From contig JAETSR010000009.1 in assembly GCA_021769555.1 (NCBI GenBank), forward strand, positions 20,462 through 84,461: DNA of 64,000 bases, written 5' to 3'. Shown piece after piece: positions 7,350 to 16,739 of the stretch. Both the position numbers and the translations under genes were made by a program. Every line of letters begins with the position of its first letter. Within the stretch, counting starts at the first letter, position 1. This DNA is from Clostridiaceae bacterium (GTDB lineage Bacteria > Bacillota > Clostridia > Oscillospirales > Acutalibacteraceae). The notes under the pieces are model-generated. The model ran no database searches. It was given only the letters and a program-made list of their open reading frames with translations, and was not told where the DNA came from.

Positions 7350-8972
7350 TTGGAAGAAAAGGCAAAAGATATCTGGCAAAAAGTCAAGGGGACCGTTGGC
7401 GGCCTGAGCAGGACCGTGAAGGGTATTATCATCGCGGGCATTGTCGTCACCCTGGTGGTGATAGCGATAGTGCTGGCTACCGGCTCCAAGACGGAATATA
7501 AGGAGCTTTTTACCAACTTGACCGATGAGAACATGACGAAGGTCTGCGCCTATCTTAACGAGGTGGAGGCCACCTACGAGGTCAAGGATAACGATACTAT
7601 AGTTGTGCCTGCCTCCGAGGAGGCCAAGCTGAAGGCCGGAGTCATCGGCGGCGGCTACCTTACTGACGGGGGGTACAACCTGTACCTTACAAATATCAGC
7701 TCCCTCTCCACGGAGTCCGACAGGGCCCAGCTGACCCTTTATCAGCTGCAGGACAGACTGGCGGCCACTATACGCAGCTTAGACGGAGTACATGACGCCA
7801 CGGTAAATATCGCCATGGGCGAGGACCGCCGGTTCGTGCTCAGCCAGGAGAACACTATTGAGGCCAGCGCCTCGGTGGTGGTGACCATGACGGACGACGC
7901 CCCCATAAGCGCAAAGCTTGCCGAGGCCATAAAGAACACCGTGAGCTATGCTGTGAAGGGGCTGGACATCGACAAGGTTGACATCCGGGATTCCCAGGGA
8001 AATACCTATGACGGCACAAACGGCGGGGACGTCAGCGACGTTGCCGCTAAACGCATGGAAATAGAGGACTCTGTGAACAAGCGCCTGACAAAGCAGGTGC
8101 TGGGCGTGCTCGAGCCGATTTACGGCACGGGGAACGTAGCGGTCGCGGTGAACACCACCGTGGGCATGAGCAGCGAGTTTTCAGAGAGCACCAGGTACGA
8201 CCAGCCGGACTGGGCCAAGGAGAATGCCGACGGCCAGGGCATTATCGGCAAGATGGAATGGCAGGGATATGTGGAGCCAGGTGATGATGGCCAGGGCGGC
8301 GTAGTCGGTACACAGACAAACTCTGACTTCCCTGAGTATGTGGAAAACTACCAGCCCGATGGCACAGAAAATGCCTTGAGCGGCAGCGGCAAGAAGGAAT
8401 TTGAAAATGACAAGACCGTCACCCAGTCCCAGCGGATGGCAGGGTATATTGAGGACGTGACGGTATCTGTGACAATAAACAGCAACGTGCCGAACCAGGC
8501 CTCGGCCGACGCCCTGGTGGGCCATGTGGCAAATGCCGTGGGGCTTACGCCCAATCAGACAGACAAGATATCAGTATTGTCGGCGCCGTTCTTTGCGCCG
8601 GAGCCCAGTGCTGAGCCGGTGATTATTGACCCGATATGGGATGCGATAGGCGACGTGCCTCTCTGGGTCTACTTAGCCCTGCTGGCAGGACTGTTCCTGT
8701 TCATGACGCTGTTCGTGGTGTTTGTAATGCTTGGACGGCGGCGCGACAGGGGGCAGGTGCAGCAGCTTGAGCCAGCGGTGGATATGGGTCCGGACCTTGA
8801 CGCCATCGCCGAGGAGGTGCCGGAGCCTGCCGGGGCCGATATTATGGACGTACATACAGAAAAGAGCATGGAGCTGCGCCGCAGCGTGCGCGAGCTGGCC
8901 GAGAACAACCCTGAGATTGCTGCTCAGGCCATCAAGGCGCTGCTGAGGGGAGATGAAGAATCCAATGCCTGA
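7350..8972 (+). CDS. fliF: Flagellar MS-ring protein FliF
   Basis: 540 residues. TM1 at about residues 25-45 and TM2 at about 436-461 flank the YscJ/FliF ring-building domains, which contain RAQLTLYQLQDRLA- and VHDATVNIAM-type sequences. The cytosolic tail (about 462-540) should bind FliG. Translation starts at TTG with GAGGAGGT nine bases upstream. The 3' end overlaps fliG by 20 bases, suggesting translational coupling of two proteins that bind one to one. Confidence 0.96.
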   Translation: MEEKAKDIWQKVKGTVGGLSRTVKGIIIAGIVVTLVVIAIVLATGSKTEYKELFTNLTDENMTKVCAYLNEVEATYEVKDNDTIVVPASEEAKLKAGVIGGGYLTDGGYNLYLTNISSLSTESDRAQLTLYQLQDRLAATIRSLDGVHDATVNIAMGEDRRFVLSQENTIEASASVVVTMTDDAPISAKLAEAIKNTVSYAVKGLDIDKVDIRDSQGNTYDGTNGGDVSDVAAKRMEIEDSVNKRLTKQVLGVLEPIYGTGNVAVAVNTTVGMSSEFSESTRYDQPDWAKENADGQGIIGKMEWQGYVEPGDDGQGGVVGTQTNSDFPEYVENYQPDGTENALSGSGKKEFENDKTVTQSQRMAGYIEDVTVSVTINSNVPNQASADALVGHVANAVGLTPNQTDKISVLSAPFFAPEPSAEPVIIDPIWDAIGDVPLWVYLALLAGLFLFMTLFVVFVMLGRRRDRGQVQQLEPAVDMGPDLDAIAEEVPEPAGADIMDVHTEKSMELRRSVRELAENNPEIAAQAIKALLRGDEESNA

Positions 8973-10086
8973 GAAGGTCAAGACTGAAAAGCCAAAGAAG
9001 CTGAAGAAGGGGGAGCAGCCCCCTGAGGAGCAGCCGGCCGCAGAGGCGCCCGCTGAGCCGGCGATACCGCCGGGGGTATCCCTGGTAGACGCCATGAGCG
9101 GGGCCCAGAAGGCTGCGGCGGTAATAGTTTCCCTCGGGGTCGATAAGGCCTCGCAGCTGTACCAGTATATGGAGCCCGAGGATGTGGAAATGATAACCCT
9201 CGAGGTAGCGAAGCTTGGCTATCTCGACTCAGACTCCACCGAGGCGGTGCTCAACGAGTACTACCAGATGTGCATGACGAACAAGGCCGTCACAGAGGGC
9301 GGGCTTGAGTACGCGCGCACTGTTTTGGAGAAGGCCTTCGGGGCCCAGACGGCCAACGAGCTATTAGGCAAGGTGACGAAGTCCCTTAAAAACCGTGAGT
9401 TTGCCTTCATGAACAAGGCCGGTGAGAAGGACCTGTTCACCGCCCTTCAGAACGAGCGTCCCCAGACCATCGCGCTGGTGCTCTCCTACATAGAGCCCGA
9501 CAAGGCTGCGGCGGTGATAGCCCAGCTTGAGCCGGACGCGCAGATAAAGGTGGTTGAGCGCATAGCCATGATGGACAGCGCCTCCCCGGCGGCGGTGAAG
9601 ATAATCGAGAACGAGATGAGCAATAAGTTCGCGAACATCTTCAGCAGCAGCAACGTGCAGGTGGGCGGCATAGACTTCGTTGCGGACGTGATGAACAACG
9701 TGGACCGCGTCAGCGAGAAGAGCATATTCGACGGCCTCACCATGTACGACGCGGCCCTGGCGGACGAGATACGCAAGCGCATGTTCGTCTTCGAGGATAT
9801 CCTCACCATGGACGACCGCTCCGTGCAGCGCTTTGTGCGTGACTGCGACACCCACGACCTGGTGCTGGCGCTCAAGTCCGCAACAGCGGAGCTCTCCAAC
9901 AAGCTCTACAAGAACATGTCCACCCGTATGGCCGAGAGCATCCGGGACGACCTGGAAATCACCACGAATGTGCGCATGAAGGACGTGGACGACGCTCAGC
10001 AGCGCATTGTGGGCATTATCCGCGACCTGGAGGCCAAGAACGAAATCATCATCCTCAAGGGCGGCAAGGACGACATCATCGCTTAA
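8953..10086 (+). CDS. fliG: Flagellar motor switch protein FliG
   Basis: 377 residues, about 35-40 longer than usual because of a Lys/Pro/Glu-rich N-terminal extension. FliG_N begins near residue 45, the middle domain (about 155-235) carries ERPQTIALVLSY, where the common motif is EHPQ, and the torque-generating C domain spans about 260-370. The start is uncertain: GAGGGGAG abuts the ATG at 8953, so the ATG at 8965 may be used instead. FliG couples the MotAB stator to rotation and to the FliM/FliY switch. Confidence 0.95.
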   Translation: MKNPMPEKVKTEKPKKLKKGEQPPEEQPAAEAPAEPAIPPGVSLVDAMSGAQKAAAVIVSLGVDKASQLYQYMEPEDVEMITLEVAKLGYLDSDSTEAVLNEYYQMCMTNKAVTEGGLEYARTVLEKAFGAQTANELLGKVTKSLKNREFAFMNKAGEKDLFTALQNERPQTIALVLSYIEPDKAAAVIAQLEPDAQIKVVERIAMMDSASPAAVKIIENEMSNKFANIFSSSNVQVGGIDFVADVMNNVDRVSEKSIFDGLTMYDAALADEIRKRMFVFEDILTMDDRSVQRFVRDCDTHDLVLALKSATAELSNKLYKNMSTRMAESIRDDLEITTNVRMKDVDDAQQRIVGIIRDLEAKNEIIILKGGKDDIIA

Positions 10087-10087
10087 G

Positions 10088-10142
10088 CAAAAGTTTCGTC
10101 AACCTTTACAAAGGTTGCAGGGTGTGGGACAGCGTCCCACGG
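10088..10142 (+). repeat. Intergenic hairpin repeat, copy 1 (fliG-fliH)
   Basis: The copy begins with AAAAGTTTCG and holds two hairpins: AACCTTT/AAAGGTT, and GTGGGAC-AGC-GTCCCAC (7 bp). Related copies lie at 12396-12449 and 53150-53202 in the same orientation. The stem sequences differ between copies but pairing is kept. It starts within a few bases of the fliG stop codon. There is no T-run, so it is not a canonical terminator. Confidence 0.75.
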
Positions 10143-10221
10143 CCTTCCTGGGCGCGAAGCAGCCCAAAACCCAGTAAGAATAGCAACAACCACAACTTGA
10201 CGCATAAAGGAGGTCTTCTGT

Positions 10222-11079
10222 ATGCCGGGCATTTTCAAGCGTTTCACCAGCGTGAACGCGGACAAATACGTTTTCCCGGACGCGGAGGACCTCAGCATTC
10301 CCGGGGAAACCGAGGCCGAGCCAATATCCCTTGAGGAGTTCACCGACGAAAATCCCGGTGACAACGACGCCCTCCCCCCAGCCCCAAAGCCCAAGCCCGA
10401 GGAGCCCCCAAAGAAGAAGGACCCCGGCCCCATAGACTTCGCAAAGGTCCAGGCGGACGCAATACTCGCCGAAGCCGAGCAGGAGGCAAGGGAGCTGAGG
10501 GAGAAGGCCATGGCGGACCTTGAGGCCGAGCTTGAGGAGCTGAAAAGCCAGGCCCACACCGAGGGCTACCAGGCCGGGTTCGCCCAGGGGATGGCCGAGG
10601 GCCGCCAGGAGGCGAGGCTGCAGCTTGAGCAGGCGGCCTCCCAGCAGGAGAAGGAAGTGGCGGCGTTCTTAAAGGAAGCCGTAAAGGTCAGGGACCAGCT
10701 CATTGAGGACAGCAAGCAGGACTTAAAGGAGCTGGCGCTGGCAATCGCCGAGAAGGTGATACACGTAAGCCTGAAGAGCAGCGGGGACATACTTGTAAGG
10801 ATGATAGAGTCCGCAACGGCAAAGAAGAGGCGCTGTGAGTGGGTGCAGGTGTACATCGCGGACAGGGACGTAAGGACCTCGGCGAACACCGTGCCCGAGC
10901 TTACGGAGGCGCTGTCAAGGCTTTCAGACCGCGTGCGGGTGATACCCATGACCGGGGACGAGAGCGGCACCTGCATAATCGAAATGCCAGACGAGATAAT
11001 CGACGCCAGCGTCTCCACCCAGCTGGACAACCTGCGGGGGCTCATATCCGACGAGCCCGACCGGCCGGGCAGGCCATAG
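10222..11079 (+). CDS. fliH: Flagellar assembly protein FliH
   Basis: 285 residues. An acidic/proline-rich N-terminus (about 1-75) is followed by a long helical region with an Ala/Glu-rich heptad pattern and GxxxG-like spacing, then a FliH/V-ATPase E-type C-terminal domain. FliH regulates the FliI ATPase and tethers it to the export gate. AAAGGAGG precedes the ATG and fliI follows after 9 bases. The assignment rests on architecture plus position between fliG and fliI. Confidence 0.88.
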   Translation: MPGIFKRFTSVNADKYVFPDAEDLSIPGETEAEPISLEEFTDENPGDNDALPPAPKPKPEEPPKKKDPGPIDFAKVQADAILAEAEQEARELREKAMADLEAELEELKSQAHTEGYQAGFAQGMAEGRQEARLQLEQAASQQEKEVAAFLKEAVKVRDQLIEDSKQDLKELALAIAEKVIHVSLKSSGDILVRMIESATAKKRRCEWVQVYIADRDVRTSANTVPELTEALSRLSDRVRVIPMTGDESGTCIIEMPDEIIDASVSTQLDNLRGLISDEPDRPGRP

Positions 11080-11088
11080 GAGGCGGGC

Positions 11089-12393
11089 ATGTTCCAGGAC
11101 ACCATAAAGCGCGTGCGGCAGGCCGAGACCATAGGCCATACCGGGAAGATAGAGAATATCGTTGGCATGTCCATTGAGGCCAGCGGCGGCAGGGCCGCTG
11201 TGGGGGACATCTGCCGGATATACAGCGGCGAGTCCGGCGGGCAGATACCCGCGGAGGTGGTGGGCTTCAAGAACGACCGGATGCTCCTGATGCCCTACGG
11301 CGAGATGACAGGAATTTCCTCGGGAAATTTTGTAAGGAATACAGGCAGGCAGCTACAGCTGAAGGTGGGCCAGTTTCTAAAGGGCCGCATAATAAACGCG
11401 CTGGGGCAGCCTATTGACGATAAAGGCCCCTTTGAGGGCGGCGACGACTACTATCTTGGGAGCAGCTACATAAACCCCCTGACCCGCCCGCCCATAAGGG
11501 AGCGCATGGAGTTCGGGGTGAAGGCCATAGACGGCCTTCTGACCATCGGCAAGGGCCAGCGTATGGGAATCTTCGCGGGCTCGGGCGTTGGCAAGAGCAC
11601 CCTGATGGGAATGATAGCCAAGAATGTGAAGGCCGACATCAACGTGATAGCCCTGGTAGGGGAGCGCGGCCGAGAGGTTTTGGAGTTCGTTGAGAAGGAC
11701 CTGGGCGAGGAGGGCATGGCCCGCTCGGTTCTGGTAGTGGCTACCTCGGACCAGCCCGCAATGCTGAGAAAGAAGTGCCCGACAGTAGCCACGGGCATTG
11801 CCGAGTACTTCCGGGACCAGGGCCTGGACGTGCTGCTGATGATGGACTCGCTGACCCGTTTTGCCATGGCGCAGCGGGAGGTGGGGCTGGCGGTAGGCGA
11901 GCCGCCGGTGGCGAGGGGCTACACCCCCTCAATCTACGCCGAGCTCCCGAAGCTTTTGGAGCGAAGCGGCAATTTCCAGAAGGGCTCCATCACCGGCATA
12001 TACACGGTGCTGGTGGAGGGCGACGACACCAACGAGCCCATAGCCGACACGGTACGCGGCATACTTGACGGGCATATAGTATTAACGAGGAGCCTTGCGG
12101 CGGCGAACCACTACCCCGCAATAGACATCGGGGCCAGCATATCCCGACTGATGGTAGAGCTGGTGGATGAAAACCACCGGCAGATGGCCTCCCGGCTCCG
12201 CGACATCCTGAGCACCTACAACCAGAACGCGGACCTTGTGTCCATCGGCGCGTACAAGGCCGGCACCAACCCCAAGCTCGACTTCGCCCTATCAAAGATA
12301 GACAAAATAAACGATTTCCTAATGCAGGGCACCAGGGAAGCCTTCAGCTACGAGCAGTGCCTTGAACAGATGAACCTGATACTAACAAGATAA
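11089..12393 (+). CDS. fliI: Flagellar export ATPase FliI
   Basis: 434 residues, standard length. Walker A GSGVGKST lies at about residues 164-171 and Walker B LLMMDSLTRFA at about 249-259. The F1-beta-like catalytic stretch (ALVGERGREVLEF) lies between them. FliI energises unloading of substrates at the flagellar export gate together with FliH and FliJ, its neighbours. TAGGAGGC precedes the ATG. Confidence 0.96.
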   Translation: MFQDTIKRVRQAETIGHTGKIENIVGMSIEASGGRAAVGDICRIYSGESGGQIPAEVVGFKNDRMLLMPYGEMTGISSGNFVRNTGRQLQLKVGQFLKGRIINALGQPIDDKGPFEGGDDYYLGSSYINPLTRPPIRERMEFGVKAIDGLLTIGKGQRMGIFAGSGVGKSTLMGMIAKNVKADINVIALVGERGREVLEFVEKDLGEEGMARSVLVVATSDQPAMLRKKCPTVATGIAEYFRDQGLDVLLMMDSLTRFAMAQREVGLAVGEPPVARGYTPSIYAELPKLLERSGNFQKGSITGIYTVLVEGDDTNEPIADTVRGILDGHIVLTRSLAAANHYPAIDIGASISRLMVELVDENHRQMASRLRDILSTYNQNADLVSIGAYKAGTNPKLDFALSKIDKINDFLMQGTREAFSYEQCLEQMNLILTR

Positions 12394-12395
12394 AT

Positions 12396-12449
12396 TAAAA
12401 GTTTCGCCAGCCTTTTCAAAGGCTGCGGGGTTCGGGGCGGCGCCCCGGG
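12396..12449 (+). repeat. Intergenic hairpin repeat, copy 2 (fliI-fliJ)
   Basis: This copy starts with AAAAGTTTCG, three bases after the fliI stop. Its stems are AGCCTTT/AAAGGCT and CGGGGC-GGC-GCCCCG. Compared with copies 1 and 3, paired positions change together. Its 3' G-run merges into GGGGAGGAG, the ribosome site of fliJ. Confidence 0.75.
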
Positions 12450-12458
12450 GAGGAGCCA

Positions 12459-12932
12459 ATGAAAAAATTCAAATTCCAGCTGGACACAGTACTAAGATAC
12501 AAAACCCAGGTCCTCGACATCCGGCTGGCAGAGCACGGAACGGCGCTGGCAAACGTGCGCCGTCAGGAGAGCGTCCTTGAGCAGGCGGTAAAGAACCGCA
12601 CCGCCTGTGAGGAGGAGTACAGAGAGATGAAGGCCCTTGGCCTGACCATAGCCGACGCCATGAAATACGAGACCGGCATAGAGGTCCTGCAGCGCACGGT
12701 GGAGAGGGAAACAGGAAAGCTCAAGGAGCTTCGCAAGATAGAGGAACAGAAGCGCGCCGCGCTGGTGGAGGCCAAGCAGGAGACCCAGTCCCTTGAGAAG
12801 CTCAGGGAGATGAAGCGCGGGGAGTACGACAGCATGATAGCCAAGGCAGAGGAGAAGGAGATAGACGACCTGGTGATGGCGAGAAGGTCCGCCAGCATAA
12901 GGGAGGCCGAGGAGGCCGGACTGATTGAATAA
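12459..12932 (+). CDS. fliJ: Flagellar export chaperone FliJ
   Basis: 157 residues, almost entirely charged helix with a coiled-coil pattern, as expected of FliJ. The opening KFKFQLDTVLRYK resembles FliJ proteins. FliJ bridges FliI to the FlhA gate. The ribosome site GGGGAGGAG lies at the edge of repeat copy 2. Sequence conservation in this family is low, so position after fliI is part of the case. Confidence 0.88.
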   Translation: MKKFKFQLDTVLRYKTQVLDIRLAEHGTALANVRRQESVLEQAVKNRTACEEEYREMKALGLTIADAMKYETGIEVLQRTVERETGKLKELRKIEEQKRAALVEAKQETQSLEKLREMKRGEYDSMIAKAEEKEIDDLVMARRSASIREAEEAGLIE

Positions 12933-12997
12933 AGATAACAGGGCCCGAGGCTTCGGGCAGAATATACAGCATATACATTGAAAGGAGGTGAAAGAAA

Positions 12998-14116
12998 ATG
13001 AACATCGATTTGTTGTTTCCCACACTGACAGGGGACCTTACAAAGCTGCCCCAGGCAGACCCGGCGGGCTCCGACGGCGCAGGCCAGGAGTTCGAGGATA
13101 TGCTCGTGCAGCAGAGCAAGGCCGAAAACGGCCGTCCCCAGAAGAAAACTGAGGATAAGAAGGCCCCGGAGAAGCCGGAGCAGAAGAGCACCCAGGAGGA
13201 TGAGGCAGCAGAGGAGGGCGGCGAGCTGGCCGCGGCTCTGGTTACCTCACAGCCCGTGGTGCCTATTGCTGTTTTCGAGGAGGCCGAGGTGAGGGTAACA
13301 GAGGACGGCACAGTTATCCTTGAGCCGGTCGCAGTGGAGGGCAATGTGGAGGCCGCGGCCCCTGAGGCCGCAGCTGAGACAGCCGAGGTCCTGCCCGAGG
13401 CAGTCCGCCAGCAGGAGCAGCCGGCAGAGGCACAGCCCCAGGAGGCGCAGGAAATAGAGGCGCCCAAGGAGCAGCCCAAGGCTGAGGCAGTTACGGCTGA
13501 GGAGAACACTGAGGCCAGGGAGACCGGCAGGCCCGAGATAACCGTACAGAAGGCCAGGCAGGACAGCAGGCCTCAGGACGGGGAGACGGACGCGGACATC
13601 GAGCAGGAGAGCCAGCCTGTGTTCCGGGACGTGAAGGCGGCGCCTGTGAAGGTCGGCGAAACCCAGCGCCCTGTGGACGCGGAGAAGCCCGAGGCTCCCC
13701 GGCAGATAGCGGACCATGTGTATAACGCTGTCCAGCAGGGGCAGGACGTGGTGCGTATCCAGCTGAACCCGGCAAACCTTGGCAATGTCACCATCGAGAT
13801 AACCCGGGACGCCGCAGGGAACCTTGCCATCGTCATGACTCCCGAGACTGCCAAGGCCGCGGAGATTCTCACCCAGCACAGCAGCAGCCTTATGCAGGCG
13901 CTTATGGACAAGGGCGAGTTCACCACGAGCATTGCCATCGTCCACCCCGAGGAGAACGAGAACGCCGGGATGATGATGAACCCGGACGGCCACAACGGCC
14001 AGGCCCAGGAGGATGACGACGAGAAAAAGAAGAAGCGCCAGAACCGCGCCGAGGGCGTCAGCGCCGCGGACTTCCTGTCCCAGCTCAGGCTTGGGCTGAT
14101 AGGCAGCGCGGAGTGA
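12998..14116 (+). CDS. fliK: Flagellar hook-length control protein FliK
   Basis: 372 residues. The first 225 or so are Glu/Ala/Pro-rich and low in complexity, the flexible ruler part. The C-terminal domain (about 235-310) carries the Flg_hook pattern VVRIQLNPANLGNVTIEI. FliK is secreted and switches the export gate from hook to filament substrates by acting on FlhB. AAAGGAGGTG precedes the ATG and flgD follows after 28 bases. Confidence 0.92.
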   Translation: MNIDLLFPTLTGDLTKLPQADPAGSDGAGQEFEDMLVQQSKAENGRPQKKTEDKKAPEKPEQKSTQEDEAAEEGGELAAALVTSQPVVPIAVFEEAEVRVTEDGTVILEPVAVEGNVEAAAPEAAAETAEVLPEAVRQQEQPAEAQPQEAQEIEAPKEQPKAEAVTAEENTEARETGRPEITVQKARQDSRPQDGETDADIEQESQPVFRDVKAAPVKVGETQRPVDAEKPEAPRQIADHVYNAVQQGQDVVRIQLNPANLGNVTIEITRDAAGNLAIVMTPETAKAAEILTQHSSSLMQALMDKGEFTTSIAIVHPEENENAGMMMNPDGHNGQAQEDDDEKKKKRQNRAEGVSAADFLSQLRLGLIGSAE

Positions 14117-14144
14117 CAAACAGAAACAGAAAGGCAGTGATACA

Positions 14145-14735
14145 ATGGCAAACACCGCTATGAACGACCTTAGCAACATCCTGGGCACCACAACCCCTGT
14201 AAAGCAGGCCCAGAACAGCACCAACAAGAAGGCCGGCTCGAGCCTTGACATGACCGACTTCCTCACCCTGATGGTAGCCATGTTCCAGAACCAGGACATC
14301 GACAACGCCGCCTCCACAACGGACATGATGAACCAGTTCGTGCAGATGTCCGTGGTCCAGGCCATCACCAACATCAGCACCCTTATCGACGACTCCACCG
14401 TGCTGACCTACGCCGCGTCCCTTGTGGGCAAGGAGGTCACTATCGGCGAGATGGCCGGCAAGGAGATGAAGGAGACCGTGGGCACCGTGGTGGGCACAGG
14501 CACGCTCAACGGCCAGCAGGTCATATTCCTTGACAACGACAAGAGCTACTTCCTAAACCAGATTCTTGCCGTGGGCCGCCTGCCCGAGATTAAGGACGAC
14601 GTTGTGCCCGACGGCGACAAAGACGGCGAGGAGGGCGGCACGGACCCTGTTGACCCCACGGACCCCACCGACCCCCCGGAGACCACTGACCCCGGCGAGG
14701 GCGGCGAAGGCGAAGGCGGGGAAGTAACGCCGTAA
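14145..14735 (+). CDS. flgD: Hook assembly scaffolding protein FlgD
   Basis: 196 residues. The conserved N-terminal region contains DFLTLMVAMFQNQD and MNQFVQMSVVQAI, the FlgD hallmark. The protein stops after a short hook-cap domain and a tail (about 158-196) made only of Pro, Thr, Asp, Glu and Gly, unlike the Ig-like C-terminus of enteric FlgD. FlgD caps the growing hook made by flgE two genes downstream. Confidence 0.93.
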   Translation: MANTAMNDLSNILGTTTPVKQAQNSTNKKAGSSLDMTDFLTLMVAMFQNQDIDNAASTTDMMNQFVQMSVVQAITNISTLIDDSTVLTYAASLVGKEVTIGEMAGKEMKETVGTVVGTGTLNGQQVIFLDNDKSYFLNQILAVGRLPEIKDDVVPDGDKDGEEGGTDPVDPTDPTDPPETTDPGEGGEGEGGEVTP

Positions 14736-14752
14736 TCCTATAGGAGAAAGGA

Positions 14753-15193
14753 ATGAGGGGTATGATTGACCGCGCGCGGGGCATAGATGCGGCGCTGCCC
14801 CAGCAGCCCCAGAAGGCCCGGCAGCCACAGCACCAGGACGGCGGCTTCGGCCGGCTGATGCGGCAGGCGCAAAGCGAGCCCCGGCCACAGAGCCCCCCTG
14901 AGCCCGTAAGCGAGCCACCGGGGGACCAGTCCGTGGAGTCGGTGATAAACTTCTCCAAGCACGCCATGAGCCGTGCCCAGGAGCGGGGCATAGAGCTGAC
15001 CCCGGCCCTGATGGAGGCGCTCTCAGACTCTGTTGAGAAGGCCCAGGAGAAGGGCGCTAAGAATATCCTGGCGTTCAACGCAACCCAGGCCTTCATTATA
15101 AACGTCCCCTTCGGCAGGGTGATAACCACCATGAACCAGGACGAAATGAAGGAGAATATCTTTACAAATATTGACGGCGCGGTTTTGATTTAG
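14753..15193 (+). CDS. Small flagellar operon protein (TIGR02530-type)
   Basis: 146 residues. The C-terminal 80 residues match the small protein found between flgD and flgE in many Firmicutes: FSKHAMSRAQERGIEL, then NIDGAVLI at the end. The N-terminal 60 residues are Pro/Gln-rich and poorly conserved. Its exact role is unknown, although the constant position suggests hook assembly. AGGAGAAAGGA precedes the ATG. Confidence 0.85.
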   Translation: MRGMIDRARGIDAALPQQPQKARQPQHQDGGFGRLMRQAQSEPRPQSPPEPVSEPPGDQSVESVINFSKHAMSRAQERGIELTPALMEALSDSVEKAQEKGAKNILAFNATQAFIINVPFGRVITTMNQDEMKENIFTNIDGAVLI

Positions 15194-15284
15194 ACCGGCC
15201 CCGTATATCGGGAGGTTTAGGCGGCAGGCCCGACTGACCTGCCGCCCGTACCCCGCCGTTTCCGGAGAAAAGGAGCATAAGCTA

Positions 15285-16652
15285 ATGACAGGAGCAATGT
15301 ATGCGGCCGTGGCGGGCCTGAAGGCGCACATGAGCGCCCTGAACGTCATCGGCCAGAACATTTCAAACGTGAACACCAACGCCTATAAGGCCACCCGCTA
15401 TACCTTCCTCGAGGCGCTTTACACAAGCGTGCGCGGCGGCAGCGACGGCTCGAACCTTCTCGGCGGCAAAAACCCCGCCCAGGTGGGCTACGGCTCGTCT
15501 ATAGGCACCATTGACCTTGATATGAGCACGAAGAACTATACGCCGACAGGCCACGCTACCGACGTTATGATTGACGGCGACGGGTTCCTTATTGTGGGCG
15601 ATAAGGGCGCGACGTTCGGCACAACAGGCTCGAACGACCTTGCAGATATGTACCTTACACGCTTGGGCAACCTTGAGTTTGATAACCAGGGTTATCTGGT
15701 TGATGGTCAGGGTCAAGTCGTGTACGGCTATCTTTCCGTTAAAAGCCCGCTTTATGAGGCCGCGGAGGCTTACGGTACTAACCTGAAAAAGCCTGACCCG
15801 AATGACGCAACTAAAACCATGGTGGGCGTAGATGCACTAAATACTGTAAAAAGCGTAATTGAAAATGCAAAGGACCCTAATGCAACGTTACCGACAGGTG
15901 CGGATAGAGAATTTAAGGATAAAGCATTTTATGTAAATGACAAAGGACAGGTGGTCCAGGCAAAGCTGAAAACTGGCAAAACTGCTTCAGCAAATCCTGA
16001 TGATTATGACTTTACGGTAGTTGACGAGTTCACCCCTGCCCCTGTGCTGACGGCTATCCGCATTCCAATGAGGGACGCAGACGGCAATGCGGCTTACCCC
16101 ACATGGAATAAGGAGACTGGTACAATCGAGGACGCTTCCAGTGTCAATGGCCGTATCGTGAAGCACAGTGTGAGCATTGACGAGAATACCGGGCGCATTA
16201 CCTGTACCACAGAGACCGGTGAAGCAGTGGTTATCGGCTCGATTGCTATTGCCAAAGTCGAGAACCCCAACGGCGTAACTCATGTTGACGGCCACTACTA
16301 TCAGGCATTGGCTGGAGCAGGGCGTGTTACTCTAACCTCAGTGGGCCATTCTGTAAAGAACGCTTCAGAAGCGGACAGCCCATTCCATTGGAAGTATGAA
16401 AGGGATGCCACTACCGGCGTGATTGACATAACTAAAGACCCTACAGAGGTCAATGAGACCCAGCCCGGTGAAATTGGCATAAGCTCAGGCGGCAGCACCA
16501 AGCTCATCAGCAACGGCCTTGAGAGCTCGGGCACTGACCTTGCCACTGAGATAAGCAATATGATTATGATACAGCGCGGGTATCAGGCAAACACGCGTAT
16601 TGTGACAGTTACTGACAGTATGCTCGAGGAACTTGTGAACATGAAGCGTTAA
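15285..16652 (+). CDS. flgE: Flagellar hook protein FlgE
   Basis: 455 residues. The N-terminus (MYAAVAGLKAHMSALNVIGQNISNVN in two halves) and C-terminus (SNMIMIQRGYQANTRIV) are the conserved D0/D1 helices of axial proteins. The middle (about residues 160-380) is the surface-exposed variable part. Its DNA is clearly poorer in G+C than either flank: 47 of 120 bases in 15841-15960 against 42 of 60 in 15421-15480. This suggests diversification or replacement of the exposed domain. GGAGAAAAGGAG precedes the ATG. Confidence 0.94.
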   Translation: MTGAMYAAVAGLKAHMSALNVIGQNISNVNTNAYKATRYTFLEALYTSVRGGSDGSNLLGGKNPAQVGYGSSIGTIDLDMSTKNYTPTGHATDVMIDGDGFLIVGDKGATFGTTGSNDLADMYLTRLGNLEFDNQGYLVDGQGQVVYGYLSVKSPLYEAAEAYGTNLKKPDPNDATKTMVGVDALNTVKSVIENAKDPNATLPTGADREFKDKAFYVNDKGQVVQAKLKTGKTASANPDDYDFTVVDEFTPAPVLTAIRIPMRDADGNAAYPTWNKETGTIEDASSVNGRIVKHSVSIDENTGRITCTTETGEAVVIGSIAIAKVENPNGVTHVDGHYYQALAGAGRVTLTSVGHSVKNASEADSPFHWKYERDATTGVIDITKDPTEVNETQPGEIGISSGGSTKLISNGLESSGTDLATEISNMIMIQRGYQANTRIVTVTDSMLEELVNMKR

Positions 16653-16739
16653 GGCTAATATGATGTAAAGGGACAAATGCCGGGCCGGGGAGGGCGGGTG
16701 CTCTCCCTGGGGGCCGGCTCAAATAAGGAGGAGTTATCT

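Noticed and set aside
14553-14918. Minus-strand frames opposite flgD and its neighbour
   Set aside because: They mirror the repetitive Pro/Asp/Glu tail of FlgD and have no start signals.
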